Source: Brenneria rubrifaciens (GTDB lineage Bacteria > Pseudomonadota > Gammaproteobacteria > Enterobacterales > Enterobacteriaceae). Taken from it: DNA of 64,000 nucleotides. Within the stretch, counting starts at the first letter, position 1. Every line of letters begins with the position of its first letter. Location: positions 3,596,001 through 3,660,000 of the forward strand of contig NZ_CP034035.1 of assembly GCF_005484945.1 (NCBI RefSeq). The letters run 5' to 3'. The notes below the pieces were generated by a model, which saw only the letters and a program-made list of their open reading frames with translations, had not been told where the DNA came from and made no database searches. Below are positions 42,335 to 51,700 of this stretch, one piece after another. Position numbers and translations under genes: made by a program.

Positions 42335-42432
42335 TTCATGCTCCGTATACTGTTTTGTTTGTCTGTTGTTCAGGAACGGTTTCCCGCCCGGCGGGAAAAC
42401 CTGTATGGCGCTCATCATATGACAGGAAATTC

Positions 42433-42479
42433 GTTGCTTAAATTGATATATTAACAACGTCATATTGCAAGATCTGCAA
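42433..42479. promoter_or_regulatory. IlvY operators in the ilvC-ilvY control region
   Basis: Two LysR-type inverted sites lie side by side: GTTG...CAAC spanning 42433-42457 around an AT-rich core, and TTGCA-AGATC-TGCAA (42465-42479), a perfect 5-bp inverted repeat. Tandem operators of this kind mediate IlvY autoregulation and acetolactate-dependent activation of ilvC in E. coli. Confidence 0.6.
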
Positions 42480-42502
42480 GGTAAAAGCGAGGCTCGCATC
42501 GC

Positions 42503-43393
42503 ATGGATTTACGTGATCTCAAATTATTTCTGCATTTGGCGGAAAGCCGGCACTTTAGCCGCACCGCCAAAGCGATGCACATCAGCCCTTCCACGCTGTC
42601 GCGGCAAATTCAACGCCTGGAGGAAGACCTGGGTCAGATGCTGTTCCAGCGCGATAACCGCACCGTGCAGCTTACCGATGCCGGGGAGCATCTGAAACTG
42701 TTCGCGCAACAAACGCTGTTGCAATATCAGCAACTCCGGTACGCCATCGGCCAACGCGGGCCGTCGCTCAGCGGCGAGCTGCGTATTTTTTGCTCCGTCA
42801 CCGCCGCTTACAGCCATTTACCGCCTATTCTGGATCGCTTCCGGGCAGAACATCCGCTGGTGGAGATTAAACTGACGACGGGTGATGCCGCCGACGCCGT
42901 TGAAAAAGTCCAGTCGAACGAAGCCGATCTAAGCATCGCCGGACACCCGGAAACCTTGCCCGCCAGCGTGGATTTTATGCCCATCGGTAAAATTCCGTTG
43001 GTGCTGATAATTCCCGCGTTGCCGTGTCCGGTTCAGGCGCAGGTTAAAATCCCCAATCCTGACTGGGCGCAGATCCCATTTATTCTACCGGAGCACGGCC
43101 CGGTGCGTAAGCGCATCGACCTGTGGTTTCGCCGCCACCACATCACCAATCCTCAAATTTATGCCACTGTCTCCGGCCATGAAGCTATGGTATCGATGGT
43201 CGCACTGGGCTGCGGCATTGCGCTTATCCCGGATGTAGTGCTGGAAAACAGCCCGGAACCGGTGCGCAACCGCGTTTCCGTATTTACCGAACAAGCCATG
43301 GAACCCTTTGAACTGGGTGTCTGCGTACAGAAAAAACGGCTCAGCGAACCGCTCATCGCCGCCTTCTGGGAAACATTGCAGGATAAAGCGTGA
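42503..43393 (+). CDS. ilvY: LysR-type activator of ilvC
   Basis: IlvY activates ilvC in response to acetolactate or acetohydroxybutyrate. The 296-residue protein starts [25 protein letters not shown] with the LysR winged-helix ([19 protein letters not shown]). It has a C-terminal inducer-binding domain close to E. coli IlvY throughout ([20 protein letters not shown]). It is divergent from ilvC with operators in the shared gap. Confidence 0.96.
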   Translation: MDLRDLKLFLHLAESRHFSRTAKAMHISPSTLSRQIQRLEEDLGQMLFQRDNRTVQLTDAGEHLKLFAQQTLLQYQQLRYAIGQRGPSLSGELRIFCSVTAAYSHLPPILDRFRAEHPLVEIKLTTGDAADAVEKVQSNEADLSIAGHPETLPASVDFMPIGKIPLVLIIPALPCPVQAQVKIPNPDWAQIPFILPEHGPVRKRIDLWFRRHHITNPQIYATVSGHEAMVSMVALGCGIALIPDVVLENSPEPVRNRVSVFTEQAMEPFELGVCVQKKRLSEPLIAAFWETLQDKA

Positions 43394-43411
43394 TATTAAG
43401 GGAAAGTGTTG

Positions 43412-43870
43412 ATGAAATCGTATTTACTGGCCGTGATATTGCTGTTCTCCCTCCCCGGTCTGGCGGCGACGCTCAATGGCAAGGTAGTGAAAGTCGTTGA
43501 CGGCGACACCCTTATTGTGCGTCAAAGCGGAATCAATCATCGCATCCGCCTGTTGGGTATCGATGCGCCGGAATATCGCCAGCCTTACGGCAAGAACGCC
43601 CGTCGGACGCTGGAGAGGAAAATTGGCGGGAAATGGGTGACGGTACGATATGAGGCGAAGGATCGGTACGCTCGCTACCTGGGCACGGTCTATTACTGGA
43701 ATAACAATATCAATCTGGCGCTGCTGCGTACCGGTCAGGCGTGGGTATACAAATATAATCGTAACAACCGTGAGTTAATGCGCCATGAAAACGCGGCTCG
43801 CCGGCAACGGCTGGGCCTGTGGCGGCAGACCTATCCTCAATCCCCCTGGGTATACCGCCGGACACACTGA
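43412..43870 (+). CDS. Exported thermonuclease-family (SNase-like) nuclease
   Basis: A 152-residue protein with a hydrophobic signal peptide (MKSYLLAVILLFSLPGLAA) and a staphylococcal-nuclease domain. The latter has VVDGDTLIV, IRLLGIDAPE with the metal and catalytic residues, and YEAKDRYARYLGTVYY, whose lysine/arginine set fits the active site. It is probably a periplasmic or secreted nuclease. ATG 43412 follows AAGGGAAA; GTG and TTG codons just upstream are in frame but badly spaced. It is 18 bases after ilvY, on the same strand, in a place where E. coli has no such gene. Confidence 0.85.
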   Translation: MKSYLLAVILLFSLPGLAATLNGKVVKVVDGDTLIVRQSGINHRIRLLGIDAPEYRQPYGKNARRTLERKIGGKWVTVRYEAKDRYARYLGTVYYWNNNINLALLRTGQAWVYKYNRNNRELMRHENAARRQRLGLWRQTYPQSPWVYRRTH

Positions 43871-43891
43871 CAGCACAGACCGCCTTCCCGC

Positions 43892-44641
43892 CTACCGTTC
43901 AACCCCTTTCTTTGCCGACAGGAAGTGCGCCTGAATCTGGCGATTGCGTTTTCTGAGCGGCTTTTTCATGGTTTCGATTTTCATCAGATAGCGATAAAGC
44001 GGTTCAAGCTGGGTAAACCCATGCGCAAGCATCGTCACCAGTTCACCGGAAAACAGCGCTTCCCTATCGTGGCGGGTACAAATCGCCGCAAAAGATTTAC
44101 GGTTGTACCAGTCGGCCAGCGCCGCCGGTTGATCTTTCACCAACGGACGTCGATAACTCTCGCCTTCCAGCATGAAGGTATCCCGCAGGCAGTTCGCCAC
44201 CTTAAGAAACGTTTGTGGATTACCGCGCATCGTCTGGCGGAAAAGTTCCATGGTCTGACGCGTCGCGCTGTAATATCCCAGTCCGTAACGCCAGGCATCC
44301 GGGGCAATTTCAAAAAAATAGACCGGCGCGTCCGTCCAGTCTTTACGGGGACGTTTGAAGGTCAGCCACATCTGGCTGCGGTAACGTGATTTATCGTGGG
44401 AAAACCGGGTGTCGCGATGAATGCGGGAAAGCGTTTTTCCGATTGCCGGACGCGTTTCAAAATGATCGTCAATCTGCAACATGGTCAGGCTGAGTTCATC
44501 AACCAATGCCCGAAAGGGTGCGACTAATTGCTCATCGTAAATACCACGATGTTTATCAAACCAGTTTTTATCATTGTGTTGACGAACCTGCTGAAGAAAG
44601 ATCAGCCCCTGCTGAGAAAACCCCTGGAAGCGCGGCGCCAT
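43892..44641 (-). CDS. DUF2461 family protein of unknown function
   Basis: A 249-residue cytoplasmic protein of the DUF2461 (TIGR02453) family. The family features F..F...L...N.K.WF...R..Y and the R.HRDTRFSHDKSRYRSQM block are clear (here NDKNWFDKHRGIYDEQLVAP and RIHRDTRFSHDKSRYR). The function is not known. The C-terminus is strongly basic (KKPLRKRNRQ), which may point to nucleic acid contact, but that is a guess. It is convergent with the nuclease gene and lies between it and the ilv operon terminator. Confidence 0.75.
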   Translation of the reverse strand: MAPRFQGFSQQGLIFLQQVRQHNDKNWFDKHRGIYDEQLVAPFRALVDELSLTMLQIDDHFETRPAIGKTLSRIHRDTRFSHDKSRYRSQMWLTFKRPRKDWTDAPVYFFEIAPDAWRYGLGYYSATRQTMELFRQTMRGNPQTFLKVANCLRDTFMLEGESYRRPLVKDQPAALADWYNRKSFAAICTRHDREALFSGELVTMLAHGFTQLEPLYRYLMKIETMKKPLRKRNRQIQAHFLSAKKGVER

Positions 44642-44682
44642 CGTTATCTGTCATCCACATTGTCTGTCTGATGGCATTAAAG

Positions 44683-44721
44683 ATAACGCGCCCGGCGGTG
44701 AAACACCACCGGGCGCGTTAT
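44683..44721 (-). terminator. Terminator of the ilvGMEDA operon
   Basis: A long stem pairs ATAACGCGCCCGG on the left with CCGGGCGCGTTAT on the right, extended by GGTG/CACC around a single mismatch and a three-base loop. On the minus strand it is followed by CTTTAATG, a weak T run. It begins 17 bases after the ilvA stop. Confidence 0.75.
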
Positions 44722-44738
44722 GGGAACAGGCCCTACCG

Positions 44739-46283
44739 CTAGCCCGCCAGAAAGAAACGGAATGACGGATTATCGGTTTCATCATGGCACTCATAGCCCA
44801 GCGCGTGCAGATGTTGCTCAAACTCAGGGTCGCGCTCGTCCAGTTCGAATGCCGCCAATACGCGACCAAAATCCGTACCGTGGCTGCGATAATGGAAAAG
44901 CGAGATATTCCAGTGCGTGCCCAGCGTATTCAGGAACTTCAGCAACGCGCCCGGCGACTCAGGGAATTCAAAGCTATAGAGCCTTTCCTGTAATGCTTTT
45001 GAGGGCCGGCCGCCGACCATATAGCGAACATGCAGCTTCGCCATCTCATCATCAGACAAATCCACTACGTCATAACCGCCGGCAAACAGCTCGGCAATGA
45101 TTTCCTCACGCTCGGCATAGCCACGCGTGAGGCGTACGCCGACAAAAATGCAGGCGTCTTTGGCATTAGCATAACGATAGTTGAATTCGGTCACTGCACG
45201 ACCACCCAGCAGACGGCAAAATTTCAGGAAGCTGCCTTTTTCCTCTGGAATGGTGACCGCCAGCAACGCTTCACGCTGCTCGCCCAACTCACAACGTTCG
45301 GAAACGTAACGCAAGCCGTGGAAGTTAACATTGGCGCCCGAGAGCACATGCGCCAGACGTTCGCCCTGAATCTGATGCTGCTGGATGTATTTTTTCATCC
45401 CCGCCAGCGCCAGCGCACCAGATGGTTCAGCAATCGCGCGCACATCTTCGAACAGATCCTTGACCGCCGCGCAAATCGCATCGCTGTCAACCGTGATCAC
45501 ATCGTCCAGATATTCCCGGCACAGACGGAAGGTTTCATCACCGATGCGTTTAACAGCCACGCCTTCGGCAAACAGACCTACACGCGCCAAATCCACAGGA
45601 TGGCCCGCGTCCAGCGCCGCCCGCAGACAGGCGGAATCTTCGGCTTCCACGCCAATGACCTGAATCTGCGGCATCAGTTGTTTAATCAACACCGCCACGC
45701 CCGCCGCCAGACCGCCGCCGCCGACCGGCACAAACACCCGATCCAGATGCGCGTCCTGCTGCAACAGCTCCATCGCCAACGTGCCCTGCCCGGCGATGAC
45801 CGCAGGATGATCGAATGGGGGCAGGAAGGTCATTTTCTGCTGCTGCGACAATTCAATGGCTTTGGCTTTCGCTTCATCAAAGTTGGCCCCGTGCAACAAC
45901 ACTTCGCCACCGAAGCCGCGCACCGCGTCAACCTTGATGTCGGCGGTCGCCACCGGCATCACGATCAACGATTTGATACCCAGCTTACTGGAAGAGAGCG
46001 CCACGCCCTGCGCGTGGTTGCCCGCCGATGCCGTCACCACGCCGTGCGACTTCTGCTCATCGCTCAGCCCGGTCATCATGGCGTAAGCGCCGCGCAGCTT
46101 AAAACTGTGCACCGCATGACGGTCTTCACGTTTGACCAGAATGACATTCCCCAGCCGGGAAGAAAGCTTGTCCATTTTCTCCAGCGGCGTAACCTGTGTA
46201 ACCTCGTAAACCGGCGAGCGCAGGATTGCCCGCAGGTACTCCGCGCCACAGGGCGCGGAAGGTAGTGGTTGTGACACTGCCAT
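44739..46283 (-). CDS. ilvA: Threonine deaminase (biosynthetic)
   Basis: IlvA makes 2-oxobutanoate from threonine, the first committed step to isoleucine, and is inhibited by isoleucine. The 514-residue PLP enzyme has the Schiff-base lysine K62 in HSFKLRGAYAMM, the glycine loop VPVGGGGLAAGVA, and two C-terminal ACT-like regulatory domains (from about residue 335). Last gene of ilvLGMEDA, five bases after ilvD. Confidence 0.97.
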   Translation of the reverse strand: MAVSQPLPSAPCGAEYLRAILRSPVYEVTQVTPLEKMDKLSSRLGNVILVKREDRHAVHSFKLRGAYAMMTGLSDEQKSHGVVTASAGNHAQGVALSSSKLGIKSLIVMPVATADIKVDAVRGFGGEVLLHGANFDEAKAKAIELSQQQKMTFLPPFDHPAVIAGQGTLAMELLQQDAHLDRVFVPVGGGGLAAGVAVLIKQLMPQIQVIGVEAEDSACLRAALDAGHPVDLARVGLFAEGVAVKRIGDETFRLCREYLDDVITVDSDAICAAVKDLFEDVRAIAEPSGALALAGMKKYIQQHQIQGERLAHVLSGANVNFHGLRYVSERCELGEQREALLAVTIPEEKGSFLKFCRLLGGRAVTEFNYRYANAKDACIFVGVRLTRGYAEREEIIAELFAGGYDVVDLSDDEMAKLHVRYMVGGRPSKALQERLYSFEFPESPGALLKFLNTLGTHWNISLFHYRSHGTDFGRVLAAFELDERDPEFEQHLHALGYECHDETDNPSFRFFLAG

Positions 46284-46288
46284 TAAAA

Positions 46289-48139
46289 TCAGCCTCCCAG
46301 CTTACTCTTATCTCGTACCGCGCCTTTATCGGCGCTGGTCGCCAGACTCGCATAGGCGCGCAGAGCAAACGACACCTGACGATCACGATTATGCGGCGTC
46401 CAGGCCTGTTCGCCCCTTGCCTCTTCCACTTCGCGACGGCTGGCGAGCTCATTGTCGGCAACGTCCAGCACAATGCTACGATTCGGAATATCGATGGCAA
46501 TCATGTCACCGTTTTGTACCAGACCAATAGTACCGCCGCTTGCCGCTTCCGGCGACGCGTGGCCGATGGACAAGCCAGAGGTTCCGCCGGAAAAACGGCC
46601 ATCCGTAATCAGCGCGCACTGTTTACCTAATCCCATCGACTTCAGAAAACTAGTCGGATAAAGCATTTCCTGCATTCCCGGCCCGCCTTTCGGCCCCTCG
46701 TAACGGATCACAACGACATCGCCCGCGACGACTTTGCCGCCCAGAATCGCTTCAACCGCGTCATCCTGGCTTTCATAGACTTTGGCCGGCCCGCGGAACA
46801 CCAAGCTGCCTTCATCCACACCCGCCGTCTTCACGATACAGCCGTTTTCCGCCAGGTTACCGTACAGCACGGCCAGGCCGCCGTCCTGACTGTAGGCGAA
46901 CTCGCGGGAACGAATGCAACCAGCCTGACGATCGGTATCCAACGAATCCCAACGGCAGCTTTGCGAAAACGCCTTAGTCGTACGAATCCCCGCAGGGCCA
47001 GCGGAATACATGCTTTTCACGCCGTCGTCCTGCGTCAACATGACGTCATAGGCTTCCAGCGTTTGCGGCAGGGTTTTACCCAGCACGTTATTCACATCCC
47101 GGTTCAACAGACCGGCTCTGTCCAGTTCGCCCAGAATACCAATCACCCCGCCTGCGCGGTGAACATCTTCCATATGGTATTTCTGCGTGCTCGGCGCAAC
47201 TTTACACAGATGCGGCACCTGACGAGACAGGCGATCAATATCAGTCATGGTAAAATCGACGTCACCTTCCTGCGCCGCCGCCAGCAGGTGCAGCACGGTA
47301 TTGGTGGAGCCGCCCATCGCAATATCCAGGATCATGGCGTTTTCAAATGCGGCTTTATTGGCGATGTTGCGCGGCAACACGCTTTCGTCATCCTGCTCGT
47401 AATAACGTTTCGCCAGACTGACAATGCGTTTACCCGCATTCAGGAACAGTTCCTTACGATCGGTATGCGTCGCCAGCAGCGACCCGTTCCCCGGCTGCGA
47501 CAACCCCAACGCTTCGGTCAGGCAATTCATGGAGTTGGCGGTAAACATCCCGGAACAGGAACCGCAGGTCGGACAGGCGGAACGTTCAATCTGATCGCTG
47601 TCGGCATCGCTGACATTCGGATTGGCGCCCTGGATCATCGCATCGACCAAATCCAGTTTGATCAGTTGATCGGACAGTTTGGTTTTTCCGGCTTCCATCG
47701 GCCCGCCGGAAACGAAAATCACCGGAATATTCAGGCGTAGTGACGCCATCAGCATGCCCGGGGTGATTTTGTCGCAATTGGAAATGCACACCATTGCATC
47801 GGCGCAGTGCGCATTCACCATGTATTCCACTGAATCAGCGATTAACTCACGTGAAGGCAGAGAATAGAGCATACCGCCATGCCCCATGGCGATACCATCA
47901 TCAACCGCTATCGTATTGAATTCTTTTGCTACGCCGCCGGACGCTTCAATTTGGTCGGCAACCAGTTTTCCCAGATCGCGTAAATGCACATGGCCGGGAA
48001 CAAACTGGGTGAATGAATTAACCACCGCGATAATAGGTTTGCCGAAATCGTTATCGGTCATCCCGGTGGCGCGCCACAAAGCTCGGGCACCCGCCATATT
48101 ACGGCCGTGCGTGGTTGTGGCTGAACGGTACTTAGGCAT
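46289..48139 (-). CDS. ilvD: Dihydroxy-acid dehydratase
   Basis: IlvD removes water from dihydroxy-acids to give the keto-acids of valine and isoleucine, using an iron-sulfur cluster. The 616-residue protein has the three cluster cysteines in [12 protein letters not shown] and [12 protein letters not shown] regions, plus [11 protein letters not shown] near the C-terminus. ATG 48139 ([14 protein letters not shown]) is the family start, and an upstream in-frame start at 48181 is ignored. It lies between ilvE and ilvA in the expected order. Confidence 0.97.
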   Translation of the reverse strand: MPKYRSATTTHGRNMAGARALWRATGMTDNDFGKPIIAVVNSFTQFVPGHVHLRDLGKLVADQIEASGGVAKEFNTIAVDDGIAMGHGGMLYSLPSRELIADSVEYMVNAHCADAMVCISNCDKITPGMLMASLRLNIPVIFVSGGPMEAGKTKLSDQLIKLDLVDAMIQGANPNVSDADSDQIERSACPTCGSCSGMFTANSMNCLTEALGLSQPGNGSLLATHTDRKELFLNAGKRIVSLAKRYYEQDDESVLPRNIANKAAFENAMILDIAMGGSTNTVLHLLAAAQEGDVDFTMTDIDRLSRQVPHLCKVAPSTQKYHMEDVHRAGGVIGILGELDRAGLLNRDVNNVLGKTLPQTLEAYDVMLTQDDGVKSMYSAGPAGIRTTKAFSQSCRWDSLDTDRQAGCIRSREFAYSQDGGLAVLYGNLAENGCIVKTAGVDEGSLVFRGPAKVYESQDDAVEAILGGKVVAGDVVVIRYEGPKGGPGMQEMLYPTSFLKSMGLGKQCALITDGRFSGGTSGLSIGHASPEAASGGTIGLVQNGDMIAIDIPNRSIVLDVADNELASRREVEEARGEQAWTPHNRDRQVSFALRAYASLATSADKGAVRDKSKLGG

Positions 48140-48211
48140 GCTCTTATTACTCCAATAATCGCTTAATGGGCGATGACGCAACGAACCATCGCCTGATTTT
48201 ATTTGTATTAA

Positions 48212-49138
48212 TTAACGGGTTACTGGATCAAGCCAGCCCCATTTATCTTCCGTCTCACCGGTGAACAGGCCAAAGAACGCCTGCTGTAATTTTTTCGTGA
48301 CCGGGCCACATTTACCAATACCCACCTGAATACCGTCAACGCTGCGGACTGGCGTGATTTCCGCCGCGGTGCCGGACATAAACACTTCATCGGCCAGATA
48401 GAGCGATTCACGTGACAGCACCTGCTCACGAATTTCAAAGCCTAAATCTTTTGCCAGTTTGATGATGGCGTCACGCGTAATACCCGGCAGTGCGGAAGAG
48501 GTAAACGGCGGCGTGAAGATGATGCCGTCTTTCACTTCAAACAGGTTTTCACCCGCGCCCTCTGACACATAGCCATGCACGTCCAGCGCAATCCCTTCCT
48601 GATAGCCGTGCCGACGGGCTTCGCTTCCTACCAGCAACGAGGAAAGGTAATTACCGCCCGCTTTCGCAGCGGTAGGAATGGTATTCGCCGCCACACGGTG
48701 CCAGGACGACACCATGGCATCAATCCCCTGATCCAGGGCGTCCTCACCCAGATAAGCCCCCCACGGGAAAGCGGCAATGATAACGTCGGTTTTATAGTCG
48801 TCTGGCGGGTTAACGCCCATGCCGACATCACCGACAAATATCAGCGGACGAATGTACGCGCTGGTCAGGTTATTTTTACGTAGCGTTTCACGACAGGCTT
48901 CCATCAGTTCATCTACGCTTTGCTGTACCGGCATCCGATAGATTTTTGCCGAATCGTGCAAACGCTGCATATGCTCGCGGTGGCGGAACACCACCGGGCC
49001 TCTGTGCGAGCTATAGCAACGCACGCCTTCAAACACCGAAGTACCATAATGCAAGGCGTGAGACATCACATGTACTTTCGCTTCCGCCCACGGAACCATC
49101 TCGCCGTTGAACCAAATATAGTCAGCTTTCTTCGTCAT
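48212..49138 (-). CDS. ilvE: Branched-chain amino acid aminotransferase
   Basis: IlvE, a fold-IV PLP transaminase, converts the keto-acids to valine, isoleucine and leucine. The 308-residue protein shows MVPWAEAKVHVMSHALHYGTSVFEG, the Schiff-base lysine in AAKAGGNYLSSL, and EVFMSGTAAEITPVRSVDG. It follows ilvM by 24 bases. Confidence 0.97.
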   Translation of the reverse strand: MTKKADYIWFNGEMVPWAEAKVHVMSHALHYGTSVFEGVRCYSSHRGPVVFRHREHMQRLHDSAKIYRMPVQQSVDELMEACRETLRKNNLTSAYIRPLIFVGDVGMGVNPPDDYKTDVIIAAFPWGAYLGEDALDQGIDAMVSSWHRVAANTIPTAAKAGGNYLSSLLVGSEARRHGYQEGIALDVHGYVSEGAGENLFEVKDGIIFTPPFTSSALPGITRDAIIKLAKDLGFEIREQVLSRESLYLADEVFMSGTAAEITPVRSVDGIQVGIGKCGPVTKKLQQAFFGLFTGETEDKWGWLDPVTR

Positions 49139-49162
49139 TTTTTATTTTCCTTACCTTGCACG

Positions 49163-49423
49163 TTAAGCACTGATCTGCTGTGTCGCTGTCATTGGTTGGA
49201 TGTCGACACAGGAAATATCGAGTAATTTACTCAATTGTGCCGACAATAGATCTACCGGACGATGGCTGGCAACGGTCAGTTCAATATTAATATGTTCGTT
49301 ATTCGTCGTGTGCACCATGTTCATGGCGCAGACTTTAAAACCGCGATGGCGGGTAACGCGTAATACACGCTCCAGAACCTCAGGACGGAAGCGCGCCTGA
49401 ATAGAAAGTTGATGGTGTGTCAT
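49163..49423 (-). CDS. ilvM: Acetolactate synthase II small subunit
   Basis: The regulatory ACT-domain subunit of acetolactate synthase isozyme II. The 86-residue protein shows ARFRPEVLERVLRVTRHRGFKVCAMNM and NIELTVASHRPVDLL, the conserved ACT pattern (first residues QLSIQ). It starts 35 bases after the ilvG stop, so the direct stop-start overlap seen in E. coli is absent. Confidence 0.95.
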   Translation of the reverse strand: MTHHQLSIQARFRPEVLERVLRVTRHRGFKVCAMNMVHTTNNEHINIELTVASHRPVDLLSAQLSKLLDISCVDIQPMTATQQISA

Positions 49424-49458
49424 TCTGTTTTCTCCAGCACTTATTTATTAGCCCGCAA

Positions 49459-51105
49459 TTACTCGGTTTTATCCAACATCGTTTCATTACCGGCACCGGG
49501 TGGAACGAGAGGCCAGACATTTTCGTATTCATCAATGGAGACATGCAGTAAGTAAGGCCCTTCGCTGTTGAACAGGGCACCCAATGCAACATCAATCTGA
49601 TCTTTACGGGTGATACGTTGGCCGGGGATATCAAACGCACTTGCCAACGTCAGGAAATCAGGGTTATCGGAGAGGTCGGTTTCACTATAGCGCTCATCAA
49701 AAAACAACTGCTGCCACTGTCTCACCATGCCTAACCGTTGGTTATCCAGCAAAACGATTTTCAGCGGCAGGCGTTTTCGCTTGATGGTGCCCAGTTCCTG
49801 AACATTCATCATAAATGAACCGTCGCCCGAGATACAGATCACCTTGTCTTCAGGACGGGCAACCTGCGCGCCGACGGCGGCAGGCACTCCGAACCCCATG
49901 GTGCCCAGACCGCTGGAGGTGATGAAATTTTCCGGCCGGCTGAATGTCATATGCTGAGCCGCCCACATCTGATGCTGGCCCACATCTGTCGTCACCACGG
50001 TTTCTTTATCCATACGATCGGAAATAGCCTTCAGCAAAGCCGGCGCATAAATAGACTGCCCTGGATGGTCATAACGCCACGGATACTCCGATTTCATCAT
50101 CGACGCGTGCTGTTGCCATTCGGCAATATTCAGGGATTGTTGCAGCGCGGGTAACAGCGCGTTCAGGTCACCCTGCAACGCCACATTAGCTTGACGCAAT
50201 TTACTCAGTTCGGCCGGGTCGATATCCATGTGAATCACCCTGGCTTGGGGCGCAAAGGCGCTCAACTTACCGGTGACACGGTCGTCAAAACGCGCGCCGA
50301 CGGCAACCAACAGATCACATTGCTGCACCATCAGGTTAGCGGCTTTCGTGCCGTGCATCCCGATCATGCCCAGGTAGTAAGGATGATCAGCGTCAACCGC
50401 GCCCAGTCCCTTCAACGTAACGGCCGAAGGCATACCGGTCACCGCCAGGAACTCACGCAGGGCGGGCACCGCCTGCGCCATACCGACCCCGCCGCCGATA
50501 TACAGAACCGGCTTTTTCGCCCGCGACAGCATGTCGCGGGCCGACGCGATATCCTGATCCGGAAAATCAATATCGTTATCGACAGGGGCAAAGTTCGGTG
50601 TGAAATCCCCGATGGCCAGTTGTATGTCCTTTGGAATATCCACCAACACCGGGCCGGGACGACCGCTGCTGGCAATGGCAAACGCCTCGGCCATGACTTC
50701 AGGCAACGACGCCAGTGACTCAACCAAAAAGCTGTGCTTCGTACAGGCCAGAGACAAACCTAAAACATCGATCTCCTGAAAAGCATCCGTACCAATCAGC
50801 GCCGAACCAACCTGACCGGTGATAGCCACGACGGGAACAGAATCCAGCAAAGCATCAGCCAGACCGGTGATCAGATTGGTTGCTCCAGGACCTGATGTGG
50901 CGATACAGACGCCAACCTTTCCGGTTGCACGGGCATAGCCGATCGCCGCCATTGCCGCGCCCTGCTCATGGCGACACAGCAGGTGTTTTACGCCGCCGTC
51001 ATAAAGCGCATCATAGACAGGCATTATTGCGCCCCCTGGATAACCAAAGACAGTTTCCACTCCCTGCGCTCGCAATGCTTGTACCACCCACTGAGCTCCA
51101 TTCAT
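49459..51105 (-). CDS. ilvG: Acetolactate synthase II large subunit
   Basis: The catalytic TPP- and FAD-dependent subunit that makes acetolactate and acetohydroxybutyrate. The full 548-residue frame is intact, unlike the frameshifted ilvG of E. coli K-12. Motifs include the TPP glutamate E47 in [11 protein letters not shown] and the cofactor motif [10 protein letters not shown] near residue 430. It is the first structural gene after the ilvL attenuator. Confidence 0.97.
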   Translation of the reverse strand: MNGAQWVVQALRAQGVETVFGYPGGAIMPVYDALYDGGVKHLLCRHEQGAAMAAIGYARATGKVGVCIATSGPGATNLITGLADALLDSVPVVAITGQVGSALIGTDAFQEIDVLGLSLACTKHSFLVESLASLPEVMAEAFAIASSGRPGPVLVDIPKDIQLAIGDFTPNFAPVDNDIDFPDQDIASARDMLSRAKKPVLYIGGGVGMAQAVPALREFLAVTGMPSAVTLKGLGAVDADHPYYLGMIGMHGTKAANLMVQQCDLLVAVGARFDDRVTGKLSAFAPQARVIHMDIDPAELSKLRQANVALQGDLNALLPALQQSLNIAEWQQHASMMKSEYPWRYDHPGQSIYAPALLKAISDRMDKETVVTTDVGQHQMWAAQHMTFSRPENFITSSGLGTMGFGVPAAVGAQVARPEDKVICISGDGSFMMNVQELGTIKRKRLPLKIVLLDNQRLGMVRQWQQLFFDERYSETDLSDNPDFLTLASAFDIPGQRITRKDQIDVALGALFNSEGPYLLHVSIDEYENVWPLVPPGAGNETMLDKTE

Positions 51106-51194
51106 AGTTATTTCTCCGAGCTCTTATTGAAATAACAGAATTTTATGCTGCCAATCATTCGCTGTTCCCTTACGTTGTATATTTGCACCCAACA

Positions 51195-51225
51195 AAAAAA
51201 CCCCCGACCTTGCGGTGCGGGGGTT
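51195..51225 (-). terminator. Attenuator terminator of the ilvLGMEDA operon
   Basis: Minus-strand stem CCCCCGCACC/GGTCGGGGG is followed by seven T residues just before ilvG. Its position after the valine-, leucine- and isoleucine-rich leader peptide marks it as the attenuator that is avoided when branched-chain aminoacyl-tRNAs are scarce. Confidence 0.9.
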
Positions 51226-51247
51226 TTCTTGAATTCGGGCTTGATTT

Positions 51248-51346
51248 TTAAGCCATTCTTCGTCCAAGTGCTGCCCCGCACGGTGGGATAATAATCACCA
51301 CCACGCTAATCACGACTAGGCTAATCACCAAGGAGAAGGATTTCAT
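51248..51346 (-). CDS. ilvL: ilv operon leader peptide
   Basis: A 32-codon frame starting ATG 51346 and ending TAA 51248. Residues 6-20 (LVISLVVISVVVIII) are a run of Leu, Val and Ile codons, with six valines, five isoleucines and two leucines between residues 6 and 20. The remainder IPPCGAALGRRMA matches the tail of E. coli IlvL. A strong AAGGAG-like sequence is not obvious, but length and codon content make the call firm. Confidence 0.95.
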   Translation of the reverse strand: MKSFSLVISLVVISVVVIIIPPCGAALGRRMA

Positions 51347-51391
51347 AAATTAGGTTGTTCAATAATCTACTGTCGAACGGATGCCTACAGA

Positions 51392-51419
51392 GTTATCACA
51401 GTCAGGTATAGGATGACAA
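51392..51419 (-). promoter_or_regulatory. Candidate promoter of the ilv operon
   Basis: On the minus strand TTGTCA (51414-51419) and GATAAC (51392-51397) are 16 bases apart, about 50 bases before the ilvL ATG. The -10 match is modest. The remaining AT-rich gap up to comM (51420-51700) holds no gene I can support; it would carry the comM promoter. Confidence 0.4.
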
Positions 51420-51700
51420 CCATTTTTACATGATTAATGCTAATCAGCGGCGGATAAACATTAAAAATGTATAGCCTAATCATAGAGTAAACAGACATCC
51501 GCTTATTTTCACCGAAGCCCGGCAAAAACCCGCGAAGCGCTTCCCCTTACCATCGAAAATCGCAAAGTGGCTCGTACTAATGTAGCAAGTCAATGAGACA
51601 AGACACTTTTCCTCGCATCCACTTCGCAAATTCATCACGTCACACTCCCCTCAGGAACAACGATGGCGCATCATGCCGCCATTCACAAGGAGAGAAGAAC

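Noticed and set aside
45030..46265. A 411-residue plus-strand frame
   Set aside because: It is antisense to ilvA, with Q-, H- and R-rich shadow composition.
46961..47740. A 259-residue plus-strand frame
   Set aside because: It is antisense to ilvD with no family resemblance.
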